Origin: Saxidomus purpurata
Lineage: Eukaryota; Mollusca; Bivalvia; Venerida; Veneridae
Direction: 5' to 3'
Assembly (NCBI GenBank): GCA_022818135.1
Contig: JAFMSR010000001.1
Location: 5,743,663-5,807,662 of the forward strand
Length of the DNA: 64,000 nt
In this document: positions 26,801 through 50,370 of the stretch, in pieces
Layout: every line of letters starts with the position of its first letter
Numbering within the stretch: the first letter of the stretch is position 1
The notes under the pieces: generated by a model
What the model saw: only the letters and a program-made list of their open reading frames with translations
What the model was told of the DNA's origin: nothing
The model's database searches: none
Program-made: the position numbers and the translations under genes

Positions 26801-29800
26801 AAGAGATTAAATGAAAATAGTGATTGGGCCTTAGCAAAAATAAGATGATTTCCATGGAATGAATGTATCAGTTTGTAAAAGATTGTTTTGTAGTAAGATG
26901 CTGTTAACTTATGTTTCGAATATACGAATGATATGGAACTTCCGGTCCTAAAAACACGGCTGGCCACTTGGCACTTTCACCCAATGAGACACTAGCGGAT
27001 TCCACCAAGGGGCAGATCCTCAAGTATGTAGATGTCCTTGATCATGTTTTATTGAATGATTACTGGGTATAATTATGCAAAATAAAATGTAATCTAAAAA
27101 CGAGATTTGTGCTCAAATGTTTCTAGGCAACATTTGCATCAATTATAATCTGTTAATACAAATACCCTAATTGTGGGTCAATTGATAAACAGGAAACAAT
27201 TTTGAGCTCGACTATTCGGTCCATATACGTAAACATTAAAGTAACTTGTAAGCCCCTCCTCGTTGCTTCTTTGGTTAACCTTAATGGCCTGGTCCTTAAT
27301 ATGCGACATATCTGAGTCAACTGTATTTGAATATACATAGAGATTAGACTAACCCTGTAATTGCAATTTAGGGTTTTCCAGAAACATGACAGACACCTGT
27401 TCAAACTGTGGTCTAGTTATGCCCCTAGTTAAATCCTACAAAATTGGATCTATGTGTTCATCTTGTTACTAGTATTGCACGTGTGTTAACCTCTTACATG
27501 TAGTCTATTTGAAGCTTTGTACATCTTTAGGGTATTCTCCTTCGCTGCCTTAACCTTAGCAAACCCTTAGATACTGTTAAATTATGGCAGTTAGACTTGG
27601 TACTAAGTTGTTTAAAAGAATGATCAGACTGAAAAGGAAAATTGGTCAAGCCTTACATATTGGCTTGAAACTTACTTATGTTATTAAGCCCAGCTATGAT
27701 GCTCTAATCAACATAAGATAGCCGAAAAATTATTGCCATAATTATGGTTTTAGCTTTGAATAATTATAAAGTTTTCCAAGGAATGATCATGCGCTTTTTT
27801 CAGAGTAAATTACCATCTTATCTATATTGCACAAGAACACGTTTTAATGTCTAAGCAGGTGTCCTAAAAGACACAAGGCATGGCCAGCTCTCGGCATAGT
27901 ACCAATTGAGGCCCTAGCTTTGAAAATTTCTACCAAGGGGCATGTACTCTCAGTAATATGACCTCAAATCCACTTATGGTAACTGGATCAACCTGGTCAA
28001 GCGTTCAGGGTCCATTTTGAGTCTAGACTTAATTTAGCCACAGCTAAATCGATAGGTATGTTTTGACTTTTCTATGATTAACTTTTCCAGATTTATGTAG
28101 TAATGGCTTTCCACTATTTTGGTGACAGATTCATACTTATACAGTCTGTTTATAGAGAGATACTGTAAATTTTGGATCAATTCAGATAAACTGAAAACAA
28201 TTTTTGTTCAAATAATTAAAGGAATTACCACCAAACCGGAAAGTTTCAGCTAAAAATTCCAGCAAACATCAATAAAATTAGCTTAAATGTATGTGTTGTA
28301 GTTCTGTAGAACCTTCTTAAACTTGTTTCATAATTTTTGGGTGGATAGCAATTTATTATAAAACATGGCTATATTGGCCCAACTTGCATATTAAATAGGA
28401 GACATTTCTAAATATATGACTTTCTTGAAAAATTAATTAATTATTAACAATCTGCTTGTTAGATGGAATGCCTCTTTAAAGATATAAGACAACTTTTCTT
28501 TAAAGTGATAAAGCTTTTCATCTTACTTATACTCATGAATTTCAGGTACAAAACAACAAGCAAATGTTGGGATTATTGAAACACAAGCTAGCTGGAGGAT
28601 CAGACATGTTCAAGCTAGGGGACTCTGGAAACAAGATCAACTCAAAATGGACAAATGAGGAGCTTCTCCTGGCTGTACAAGGTACTGTTAACCAATTAAT
28701 TTTCACGCCAAATAATGTTCGTGTTTTGTTGATGAAGGACTGATTCATGGATATTTAAATTTGCGTTTTATAAAGAAGATAAAAAAACGAACAAATATAG
28801 AATAAGAGTAAATTATTCACATATACTAAAGTTCTAAAGTTTGCGGGAACTGGCATGCGGGAAACTGGCCTCCGCAAATACAGTGAATACAAATTGCACA
28901 CAAAACACTATATTCTTTATTGACAGAATTCTCACCACTTCTAATGAATCTAGACTGTAATGTACAGGGCAATATTAATCTTATCAATTACTTGCTAAGT
29001 GGTCAGCTTCCCACAGCATGAGAGCAATAAATCACCCATTTGGAATTCTCCTAAGATATTTATCAGTAAACATGTGCCCAGAAAATTAAACAAGAAGTCT
29101 TTCATATTGTTCAGATTGTTAATACATGCTACATCTCAAATGAATGTTCATTTTGCTGAAGTAAATCTAATATGAAAAAATGATTAATTCTTATGACAAA
29201 TTGTAATAATATGTTGGCGGTTGAAAAGAAATTACAACTAAATATTACCAAAAATTATGACCTATGTAAATGTGAAATGTTTATTTCTGATACCATTAAC
29301 TAACCCCAACCAACTCCAACCCGCTAATTCAAATTTTTAAAAAACCAGAATACTTATTTTTAAAAAGAAAGTTGGTATGTAGAAATTTAATACAAGTGTC
29401 ATTTTTTTCTTGCTTAAACAAAGTAAAAGCCGGGTAGCTTTGAGATTTCAAAAACATAATACACATATTTTTTTTCGTGTTCCAAACTTTCTGTAAATTT
29501 TAACCCGCAAATTTCATTATTTAGTGTCTTGCAAGGATGTACTTGCCATACTGTCACGGCTTTATCCTGCTAACTACAAATGATCATGCTTTGCAACAAG
29601 TGTAGATCATGATCAGCCTGCACTGATAGATACTCGGTCAGAACATTTTCACTAAATACCTTATGCAAACAATTAATGATACTGTCCAAATTGATAGGTG
29701 AAAGAGTAAATAAACAGGGAAAGAGTTTATTTTATCCCCGAAACGAAGTTGGGGGGTATATAGGAGTCACCCGGTGGTTGGTTGGTCAGGCGGTCTGTTG

Positions 29801-32491
29801 CATTTTCCTTGTCCGGAGCATAACTTGAAAACTACTAGTTGGAATTCAATACAACTTCATACAATGGTCAAACACATTGAGAGTAAGTGCAGTGCACAAG
29901 AACCATAACTCTATCTTGAGTAATTACAGAGTTATTGCCCTTTGTTACATTTCCTTGTCCGGAGCATAACTTGAAAACTACCGTTTGGAATTCAATACAA
30001 CTTCATACAATGATCAAGCACAATAAGAGGAAGTGCAGTGCACAGAAACCATAACTTCTTGACTCGTTACAGAGTTATTGCCCTTTGTTACTTTTCCTTG
30101 TCCGGAGCATTACTTGAAAACTACTGGTTGGAATTCAATACAACTTCATAAAATGGTCTAGCAGAATGAGAGGAAGTGCAGTGTACAAGAACCATAACTC
30201 TATCTTGAGTATTTACAGAGTTATTGCCCTTTGTTAATTTCTTGTCCAGAGCAGAACTTGAAAACTACTGGTTGAAATTCAATACAACTTCATACAATGG
30301 TCAAGTACATTGAGAGGGAGTGCAGTGCACAGGAACCATAACTCTTTCTTGACTCATTACAGAGTTATTGCCCTTTGTTACTTTTCCTTGTCCGAAGCAT
30401 TGCTAGAAAACTACTGGTTGGAATTCAATACAACTTCATACAATGGTCTAGTACAATGAGAAGAAGTGCTGTGTACAAGAACCAAACTTATCTGATATTT
30501 ACAGAGTTATTGCCCATTTTTACTTTTCCTTGCCGCAGAGCATAACTTGAAAAATACTGGTTGGAATGCAATACAACTTCATACAATGGTCCAGCACAAT
30601 GAGAGGAAGTGCAGTGTACAAGAACCATAACTCTATCTTGACTAATTACAGAGTTATTGCCAAGAACAATATCTCTATTTTAGGTTTTTTTTGCAAGGTA
30701 TTCTGTTACTACGAACTTCCTCAGTTTATAAAGCAGTCTTTCAGGGGTATTAATCACATTTAGTGATAGCTCTAGTTCTTTTATGAAAGAAAAAGATGTA
30801 TAGAAATATTTTTCCATTGATAAATGTTTTTAAATATTTTGTGTATATATTAAATGTTTAATGAATTTTCAATAACTTCTTCTGTTTAATATTGGATTCT
30901 CTCTTGTGGTGTGAATGTGAAAATTACAACTTCCAACTTTATCTATAAAAAATCTTTACCATCAAGTAAGAAACATCTGGGCTGACATCACTAATAACAA
31001 ACCATGAAGGAATTAGGGGTCAAGTCCTTATAATAATAACATCTTTAGCAGCGGTGCTAAAAGCCAATACTGTTACCTTCTCCAGGGGAATTTCAAAGAA
31101 TTCTGTCATTAAACTACATACATGTAGCGCAAAAATGATTTGTTTACAGTGGTTTGACCAACATTAACATTTGATTATGATCAGTTTTTAGAAACAAAGA
31201 TTATTATATCAATAAAAAACAGCTGCTGTAACCATGTGGCATACATATTAATTCGTGTATTTTAAATGTTGAAATCAGTTTCCAGTACATGGTCTAGAAT
31301 TTTACTCAAGAAAATAAATGCTTGTAATGTTGGGTTTTTTGCTGCATACAGGTGTACGGAAGTACGGGAAAGATTTCAGTGCTATCGCAGAAGTAATTGG
31401 TACAAAGACCGAGGCTCATGTACGAAGTTTCTTTGTAAATTTCCGTCGCCGATACAATCTGGATGAAGTACTTGCCGAGTATGAAGCTGAACATGGTCTG
31501 GAATCATCCAAAGGGAAGAGTGATGATGTGGAAGTGGTAGGGGTGATTCTTTTTGAAAAAATTGAAGGATTTAGAGTTATTCCTGTACACATTGTTCATA
31601 AAAATCAAGAAGGCCAAGCATTCACGAGTTTCTGTTCGGTAGCAAACAAGTTAGTGTAAGGTAGAACTTTAAAGAGCGTGTGATAGTCGTCATGTGGAGT
31701 TAGAACCTCAGTTAAGAATGAGACAATTTCACACTAAGCCAGAATCATCAACTCCAGATATATTTGAAAGGCTAAATAGATTATTTGATCTGTGATACTG
31801 AAAGAGTGATACAATTATAACCACTTTACTTAGTGTACAGTTGACATTTATATGAAAGTGTGACTTGTTCTGATTATATTTTATGTTTTGAATTGTAACC
31901 ATTTCAGATGGAAATCGACACAAAGGATGTAGAGCCCATAAAGGCAGCATCACCAACACCTGCAAGTGCTCCACCTCCTCTTCTAAAGCAACCTCAAGTG
32001 GATTCTCCACAGAAAACACAACCAAGGTTTGTATGTGTTCATGAAGTATGCAGAGTAGTAAGAAGTCAATTTAAATCTTGATGGAAGGAAGGGCTTTGTA
32101 TTAAGTTTTTCAGTGTTAAGTTGGTTATTTTCATATCAGAATTACCACTGTAAAAAAAGTATGTCAAAAAACAAGGGAACACTGTTATAGGTTTAAGTGT
32201 AAAGGTGTATGTCCCAGGTTTTACTCTTGTCAGCAGTCATACTGTCTAATGTGGTCAAGATTTCTTTAAAGAATTAATATGTGTTATTTCTAGTTCCATA
32301 CCTTAAACTACTGACAGGTGATTAGCTGATTACCATTGAGTTATTTTATGGCAAGTTATCTTGAGAGAATTGTTTGGTGAAATTGTATATGTCATTTCAG
32401 ACTCTTACCTCCGCAGAACCAGCGAACAATCTTACAGCAACCTCCACCTCTGATTAAACCCAACACCAATAAGACAACACCTGCCACTTGA
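17818..32491 (+). CDS. RCOR: REST corepressor (CoREST), 11 coding exons
   Basis: CoREST is the nuclear scaffold that ties the histone demethylase LSD1/KDM1A to HDAC1/2 and helps LSD1 act on nucleosomes. Exons I place by splice sites and phase: 17818-17926, 18060-18119, 20708-20779, 22410-22462, 22838-22999, 25192-25316, 25781-25844, 28546-28681, 31352-31536, 31908-32026, 32401-32491. They join without a stop into 391 residues. An acidic N-terminus ([16 protein letters not shown]) leads into ELM2 (about 41-115), SANT1 (about 126-171, with [15 protein letters not shown]) and SANT2 (about 249-296, with [15 protein letters not shown]). The tail is rich in Pro and Gln. ATG 17818 is chosen because an in-frame stop lies at 17797; ATG 17824 is an alternative start. 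Human RCOR1 has about 485 residues. The linker before SANT2 that helps bind LSD1 looks shortened: I found no clear exon for it in the intron 25845-28545. Paralogue (RCOR1/2/3) cannot be assigned. Family identity is very secure. Confidence 0.95.
18600..18710 (-). repeat. tRNA-like SINE fragment in CoREST intron 2
   Basis: Read on the minus strand it has TTAGCAATGCG followed by GGTCACAGGTTTGAACCTGT, an A-box/B-box-like layout with a T-arm palindrome. No functional tRNA fold is apparent. Confidence 0.4.
18818..19000 (+). repeat. tRNA-derived SINE in CoREST intron 2
   Basis: The A box TGGTGTAGAGG (18830-18840) fits TRGYNNARNGG, and the B box GGTTCGAGCCC lies at 18874-18884. The body is GTACCTCCTCATATGACGCC, ACTGGTTTTTCCAGGAAG and CTCGAGAGTGACTCGGTAAG, with an A-rich end. 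A second copy lies on the minus strand at 37210-37372. Confidence 0.8.
19578..20545 (+). mobile_element. AGCTCACC-type element in CoREST intron 2
   Basis: It starts TTTAGCTCACCTG and ends CAGGTGAGCGATATAGGGCC, so its ends are inverted. The head contains ACATCTCCTCTGAAAC, GGGATGTTCATTGCATGAAG and GGTTGCTATGGCAACA-like sequence. The body has about four units of about 155 bp with CTAGAGCTTAGATATTTGGC and TTCAAATTATGACCCC. The unit is AT-rich with a variable G run (20247-20256). No protein coded. Confidence 0.75.
21215..22160 (+). repeat. About 150-bp tandem units in CoREST intron 3
   Basis: About six diverged units carry GAAACTGGGTCATGTGGGG, AAAAACTAGGTCACCAGGTC, ACCTTGTGCATGCAA and CATGAATGTTGGTCAGAAT. 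The block opens with AACTCACCTTGGCACAGTGC, the head type of AGCTCACC elements. The same unit occurs in reverse at 10975-11885. Confidence 0.7.
26425..27010. repeat. Intronic repeat, copy 1 of 2
   Basis: Starts at AACTAACCCTGTACTTGCAA and ends at CCACCAAGGGGCAGATCCTC. Collinear but strongly diverged match to 27345-27960. No intact coding sequence. Confidence 0.5.
27345..27960. repeat. Intronic repeat, copy 2 of 2
   Basis: Starts at GACTAACCCTGTAATTGCAA and ends at CTACCAAGGGGCATGTACTC. Direct orientation to copy 1, about 0.9 kb apart, within CoREST intron 7. Confidence 0.5.
29735..30775. repeat. About 130-150-bp tandem repeat in CoREST intron 8
   Basis: Six units carry TTCCTTGTCCGGAGCATAAC, TTGGAATTCAATACAACTTC, GAGGAAGTGCAGTGCACAAG and TACAGAGTTATTGCCCTTTG. 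The tract begins ATCCCCGAAACGAAGTTGGG and ends near AGTGATAGCTCTAGTTC. It is non-coding; the open frame across it is accidental. Confidence 0.8.
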
Positions 32492-32699
32492 ATACACCAC
32501 TGATCTTGTGCCAACCTCGCAGTAACCATGCCAACCAAGACACCATGACATTGTGCTGCTGATTCCTGTTTATATATGTGTCATGTATTTTTGGTTCTGT
32601 GAAGTCTGAATGCAGTATGAACAAACTAAGTTGAGTAAAACCTGTAGAGTTTGGAAATCAGGAAACAGTTAAACACATAGCACCGAGACTGGTTTTTAT

Positions 32700-33020
32700 G
32701 CCCCCGCCATAATAATGGCGGAAGGCATATAGTGGTACCCCTGTCTGTGTGTCTGTCCGTGCATTTCAAACTCGTTTCTGGTCCATAACTTTGTTACACA
32801 TGATGGTATTTCGAAATAATGTGGCACAAGTGTTTCCCATAACCAAACAATATTTCGTGAGCTATAACCACGTCCTTAGATAAAAGGTCAAGTTCAAAAC
32901 ATCCGATTGTTTGAAAATCGTTTCTGGTTCATTAATTTGTTACACATGATGGAATTTGAAATAATTTAGCACAGGTTTTACCGTAACAGGTGAAAGGTTG
33001 AAGTCACAGCATATTGGGGC
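32700..33020. repeat. Repeat beginning with GCCCCCGCCAT hairpin
   Basis: It starts ATGCCCCCGCCATAATAATG and GGCGGAAGGCATATAG, a short fold-back, then two units with TCGTTTCTGGTCCATAACTT and TTGTTACACATGATGG. It lies about 210 bp after the CoREST stop codon, so it may be in the 3' untranslated region. Confidence 0.55.
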
Positions 33021-33029
33021 CTCTGGGTT

Positions 33030-33485
33030 TTTAGCTCACCTCGCATTCCGTACGGTGTACGTCGTACATCCCTTACATTTTCATTCAAACAACATCTCCT
33101 CTAAAACCAATAGGCCAATGATGATATAACTTGGCAGGGATGTTCCTTGCATGAAGCCCTTCATAGTTGTTCAAATAATTCCATTCCATGCAGAACTCTG
33201 GTTGCTATGGTAACAGGAAGGAGAAACTTTTTAAAAAAATTCTCCAAAACAGGAAGGCCTAGAGCTTAGATATTTAGCATGTGGAATTACGTGGTGAACC
33301 TTTACCAAGTTTGTTCAAATCATGACCCCTGGGTCAAAATTGACCCTCTTCAGGGGTCTCTTGAATTTATATAGGCTTATATAGAAGAAAATCATGAGCC
33401 CAAGGTCAAAATTGACCCTTTCTGCTATTAATGATCTATTATAGCAAATAGTAGCCAGGTGAGCAATATAAGGCCCTCTTGTTCA
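33030..33485 (+). mobile_element. AGCTCACC-type element, short copy
   Basis: It runs from TTTTTAGCTCACCTCGCATTC to GGTGAGCAATATAAGGCCC. It has the family head (ACATCTCCTCTAAAACCA, GGGATGTTCCTTGCATGAAG) and about one and a half body units. Confidence 0.75.
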
Positions 33486-33664
33486 AACTTGTTGCCAACA
33501 TTTTCTCCAACGAAGCATACATACTGGGACAAGTTGTTATTACTGTATTTGTCTCATATCTTAGCCATGAATGACCAATGTGTGTGATTGACACAATCCC
33601 ATAACAAGCAAACAACACATTTCTGTGTCAAAAAGCACAAAGCGGGGACTTTCTAGTGGGTTTT

Positions 33665-34640
33665 TTTGTTAGCTCGACTTTTCTATGAAAAGGGGAGCTA
33701 TCCTACTCGCCCCGGCGTCGGCGTTGGCGTCACACCTTGGTTAAGTTTTTCGTACCACCCCACTTTATTTCAAAAGTATTAGAGGTATGGCTTTGAAACT
33801 TACCATACTTGTTTACCATCATAACCTCCATCTACAGACAAGAGTACATAACTCTGTCAAGGTTTTTGACAGAATTATGGCCCTTTTTTTACTTAGAAAG
33901 TGTATTGAGCTTGGTTAAGTTTTTCGTACCACCTCACTTTATTTCAAAACCATTGGAGGTATTGCTTTGAAACTAACCATACTTGTTTACCATCACGACC
34001 TTCATCAACAGACAAGAGGACGTAACTTTGTCAAGGTTTTTGACAGAATTATGCCCCTTTTTTACTTAGAAAATACAATGAATATGAGTAAAATCCACTT
34101 ACAGACTTAACCCTTTGACATATTGCTTTGAAACTTTGAATGCTTGTTCACATCATTACCCCCATCTGTAGGCAAGAGAAGGTAACTCTGTCAGGGATTT
34201 GTTTTAAAAATTAAGGCCCTTTATCGACTTAGAATCTTGGTTAAGTTTTTCGTCACCAGTCCACTTTTTGACTAAACTGTTTGAGATATTAATTTGAAAG
34301 TTGGAATACTTGTTTACCATCATGATTCCCAAACATGGGCAGGAGAAGGTAATTCTGTCAAGGTTTTATTTGAATTATGGCCCTTTTTGACTTAGAAACT
34401 CAGTTAAAATTTTCATTCTTGTCCACTTGTTAACTTAACCTTTGACATATTACTTTGAAAGTTGGAGTACTTTTTACCATCGTAAGACCTATCTGTAAGC
34501 ATAAGAAGATAACTCTGTGAAAAAATTTCTTAATTTGTACTTAGAAATTCCTAGTTAAAGTCTTGTGTGCCCTTAACTGTCAAAGTTTTGTTTTATTGGC
34601 AAGCACTAAAAAAGTCGAGCACGCTGTCCTACTGACAGCT
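33665..34640. mobile_element. TTAGCTCGACTTTT element with five tandem units
   Basis: The left end TTAGCTCGACTTTTCTATG is mirrored by AAAAAGTCGAGC at 34608. Five units of about 180 bp carry TTGGTTAAGTTTTTCGTACC, ACTTGTTTACCATCAT, AACTCTGTCAAGG and TTATGGCCCTTTTT. Non-coding. It is probably within or just after the CoREST 3' untranslated region. Confidence 0.75.
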
Positions 34641-34779
34641 CTTGTTCATTTTTCTTTTCAGCAATTTTACTCATCTATTTATTTCCATTCATTGTTTATG
34701 TCATTTATTTCATCATATCATATCGGAACATTATATGAGTACTGGGTCCATGGAAAAAGTCTTATGGATAAAACTTCAT

Positions 34780-34785
34780 AATAAA
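34780..34785 (+). terminator. Candidate CoREST poly(A) signal AATAAA
   Basis: A consensus hexamer about 2.3 kb after the CoREST stop codon. A second candidate is at 37122. Either would leave repeats inside the 3' untranslated region, and the sequence alone cannot decide. Confidence 0.3.
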
Positions 34786-35193
34786 ACATCACGTATATGA
34801 AAAATATCTTGATCTATAAATAGAACATAATGTCTATATGTATTTATATGAAAAAGGTTGTAAACAAATCAAAGGGTGGTTTTACAATGAAAAACTTTTT
34901 GAACAATAGTGGTCTGTAGACCATAGTGTAGAAATTAACAGTATTTTGGATTACAATAGAATCGATAGGGACTTTGAAATAGATACCCAGAGCAAGGGAA
35001 TGTATATTATCTTTAGTGCACTGTGGGATTTATTTATTATTACTGAATTGTTCATGTATTTATTTTATTTCATAAAGCAATACAGTATTATGTTCTTGAA
35101 TCTGTGCTTAGTTTAAATATTTCTGTACTGCAGTATTGCAATAATTTTGTCCATGCAAAGTTTTGTAACACAATTTACACTATATGTTAAGAA

Positions 35194-35382
35194 TACAGTA
35201 AACTCCGTTTATAACTAACTCATTGGGACCATTTAAATTTGTTCCTTTTATCCGGAGTTTGTTTTATCCATATAACATTTTCATATAAAATAAAGAAAGA
35301 AAAAAACTTGGACAGAGAAAATTTGTTTCTTGTATCCAGAATTTCGCTATATTTGAATTTGTTATACACGGAGTTTACTGTA
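35194..35382. mobile_element. Small Tc1/mariner-like MITE
   Basis: The 12-bp inverted ends CAGTAAACTCCG and CGGAGTTTACTG are each flanked by TA, the target duplication of the Tc1/mariner superfamily. The interior is AT-rich with no coding sequence. Total length is about 190 bp. Confidence 0.75.
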
Positions 35383-35868
35383 ATGCCTTTAGATGTGTGG
35401 TCAGATGTGGATACATGCAACTAAGAAGATCATAGATCTAAAATTTACTTTCATATTTAAATGTGAACAGCCTCTCATTGAGGTTGATTCCATCTGGAGT
35501 GAGTCTCGAGAGCATTTAACATAAGTTACAAGAACTTGTTTCGCAGTTGAGACTCCATTTGTATGAATTAAATTTGAACAACAGGAGTTGATTCTGAACA
35601 CAACTGCTGATGAATGTTTAAAAATTAGTGTTTTGAGTTTTACATAATGGAACATTTTCTGGTAAAACATTTTTTTTGCAAATTTTGGCGATGTAACTTG
35701 CTGTATAACCAAGAAGTGCTTTTTTCAGTGCCATATCAGTTTGCATTGCGCTGTACTGTCAAAAGTTTGGTGTAGATCAAATTTTCATTCATCTTACAAA
35801 TAATTCTATGTAATTGTGCAATTGTGTAGGGGACATTTTTATTTAGAAAGTCATAGAACATTCCAGGA

Positions 35869-35925
35869 TGGAGCTGGGTACCAGTTTGGAGCTTGGTACC
35901 AGGATGTGGAGCTGGGTACCAGTAT
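35869..35925. repeat. Short tandem repeat GGAGCTGGGTACCAG
   Basis: Three imperfect copies of about 20 bp each, with the KpnI-like GGTACC core. Confidence 0.7.
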
Positions 35926-37121
35926 GATGAGAATGTTTATTTAATATCTTTGTGCTAATGCAAAATATCTTCAAGAAATAGTTGTTTTCTGAATAACAAA
36001 CGTTAATGTTTGAAAATTTTATTTGTACATACTTTTATGAAATGCTGGATGTGATGTTTTGAATTTTCACATACTCCAGCTAATTTAAACAGGCAAAGTA
36101 TGGGGTTTAATGAGTGACAACTAATTTGAGATTGACTTGTTTAGATTAGAGAAGTTGATGATTTCAGTAGTTTTGTGAATGTTTCTTTACATTCATTTAT
36201 ATTTCTGTTAGTTTGGTGTGACATAGAAAATGTATTTTACACTATATAATTTCAAACCAAAGATTCCAGTTTTGTTTACCAACAGAAAGTCAATATCAGA
36301 CTGAAAATGGTGCAACACATCATTTGGGGATTTTTTGAGAGTTAAAGATACTGTACACTAAATAAATCAAACAGAAGTATTAACAAGAAAATGCCATCCT
36401 TACCAGCTTTAAACTTGGAAGTTAATTGTTTGAGCTGGGATGCCCACATATATTTTTGAAACAAAATATCTGGTTTTAGAATGCAGGACATTAAACAGTA
36501 AGGAAAACATAAAGTGTCAAGAGTTACGTCCCCTTTCTTAAATGTTGCAGGGTTAATGTTATGGGAGGAACATAATCTAGTGGTAGCTATAATAACATGA
36601 TCTCTATAGCAGCACATCGTCCATACCATTAACAGAGGGTCTTTCTTCCGTAATTATCCCCCTTTTAAAAAATGGCTTTAGTGCAATACATTTTGAAGTA
36701 AATTATTTCATTGGCCGATTTTTTGCCCTGCCGAATAAAGTCTTTTTTGAAGGCACTGTATAACAATCTTATCATTTTTGATCCTGTCATTCAGTTGGCA
36801 TTGTACACAACTTTGCACGAAATAGAAAATGTATCAGATTTCACATAAAGTAGCGTATAGCATGTTTTCAAAGAAAGATCCATATTCATGCTTGGAGTAA
36901 TTTCATGTGACTGAATGTTCATCTCTTGAAAAAGTTGATAGGGAGTTGATAGTAACTTTCCTAATCAGTCTTCTAAATTATCACTACTTTTGCACTGTGT
37001 GGTATTTGTTTGTAGAGTTCATATACATTTGTATGTCATAAGAATTGTCTCAAAAGTAATTGTACATGTATTTTTCTGTAATTTGTATAGTTTAGGGGTA
37101 CCTGTGTATGTATATATGTAA

Positions 37122-37127
37122 AATAAA
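37122..37127 (+). terminator. Candidate distal poly(A) signal AATAAA
   Basis: It follows about 1.7 kb of AT-rich sequence (35400-37120) without any recognised repeat or gene, consistent with a long 3' untranslated region. Uncertain. Confidence 0.3.
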
Positions 37128-37209
37128 TGTGCAATCTTCAAAATTTAATAGTTTGTTTCTCTGAATACCTAAAGCTGCTCTTAGTTAAGTTCATACTAAT
37201 TTGTTTTAG

Positions 37210-37372
37210 CTCAATTGTAAAAAGCTTATCTCGTCACTCTCGAGTCTGCTTCCTGGAAAAACCAGTACTGTTGTCATACGAGAGGTACAGTTGTGACCCC
37301 AGTGGGGCTCAAACTAGCAACATCCGGGATGAGCAGCAAACACCTTAACCTCTACGCCAACGCTCCAGTTTA
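37210..37372 (-). repeat. tRNA-derived SINE, second copy
   Basis: Read on the minus strand it gives TTGGCGTAGAGG (A box), then TAGTTTGAGCCCC (B-box position), then ACTGGTTTTTCCAGGAAG and CTCGAGAGTGACGAG. It matches the SINE at 18818-19000. Confidence 0.8.
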
Positions 37373-37639
37373 GCAAGGCCAGAAAGTTCATCTTTAATTA
37401 CTTGATAAAAACCAGTATGCAAGAAAAGTTTCTAGATCCTCTACACTCCATACACCCAGTGGTGGTAACACTGCACTACTGGTATAGGGTACAGATAATT
37501 ACCTGTAATGTAGCACAATGATGGGGGCTGGACGATGCATAAAACTTTACATGTTCTAAAGCTAGACTCTGTAACCTAGACCATACAACTAGAGAATGTT
37601 TAGTCTGTTCTTAATTTTGAAACTTTTTACATGCTTTTT

Positions 37640-38045
37640 TTCTGTTGCCCTTTCGGAGAAAAAGGATATGTTGGGATCGCTTTTTCGTCGTACCGTCACT
37701 TACTAAAACTTAATGTTGGCTATAACTTTGCCATTTCTTAAGATTTCCTCATCAAACTTTACAGACTAAAGGGCTGTAATGCCACCACATTTTGTGGGTC
37801 AAGGTCAATTTTGACAAGAGTTATGCCCCTTTTTGTACTTGGTTTTTGTTATGAAAACTAAACGTTGGCTTAAACATTTCTCCATTAAACTTTCAAATTG
37901 CATTGCTTATGACAGAAGGGTTGTGATGCCACCAAATTTTGTAGGTCATGGTCAAATTTGACAGAGTTATGCCCCTTCTTGTACTTAGATTTTGTCACAA
38001 AATTATTGGTTATTTTGACAAAGTGTAAGAAGGCGACAAGTGTTG
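37640..38045 (+). repeat. Repeat with TTGGCTATAACTTTGCCATT units
   Basis: Two units carry CATTTCTTAAGATTTCCTCA, GATGCCACCA, GGTCAAGGTCAA and TTATGCCCCTTTTTGTACTT. Same family as the split copy at 39350-41035. Confidence 0.7.
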
Positions 38046-38652
38046 TACTGAACACCTATTTAGTTGTGGAGTAAGCAACTTTGAAAATGAAAGAGTCAAA
38101 TTTGAAAGAAAATGGTTAATTAATGGTCATTTTAATGATGGTAACTAAACAAATTAGAGTTCCAAGAGGTCATAGTACACATGTATTATAGCCTGAACAC
38201 TGTTACATTGAGTTATCATCAGTGCCAGGCAAGAGTACCACTAAAACTGTACAAACACAATGAAATACAAGAAAGAACAGTTTATCTAGTTTCTTTACTG
38301 TAAACATTTACATTAAATAAGTACCAAACTTTTAGTCATTATCTGTCATCATGTGTTCAACAATATAACATTTCCAATAGGAAGATTTTTTTAGCAATAG
38401 CACAAACAGGGCTTTATAAAGCTGTCTAAATCTTGTTCTGAAACTGTATAGGAAGTTTTCTGAACTTCATGAGCTTGTGCCATTACCATATTTTAAGAAA
38501 AATCAACTGAAGTTCTTCGACAGCTCAAAACAATTGCATACACTTCATTCTGAGTTGTTACAGGAATACAACCGGCTACTAATGTTTGCTTCATGCCAAA
38601 GTAACAGAAGCCCATGAAAAAATTCTGCACATTTTTCTACTAAACAAAGTTC

Positions 38653-50183
<11,531 letters not shown>

Positions 50184-50370
50184 TTTTCCGGCTTCTTTCT
50201 TTCTTTTCTGACCTCCGAAACAAGAGAGCACAGAGCTGTTTATAAAAACGAAAAGGATACATTGTTTCGGAAAGTCGAAACAACTGTGTTATACATTAGA
50301 TTGCAATTTAATAGTAAATTTTGATGTCAAGTATTTGAAGTTGTCTTGTAATTAAGAAGTAATAAATGTG

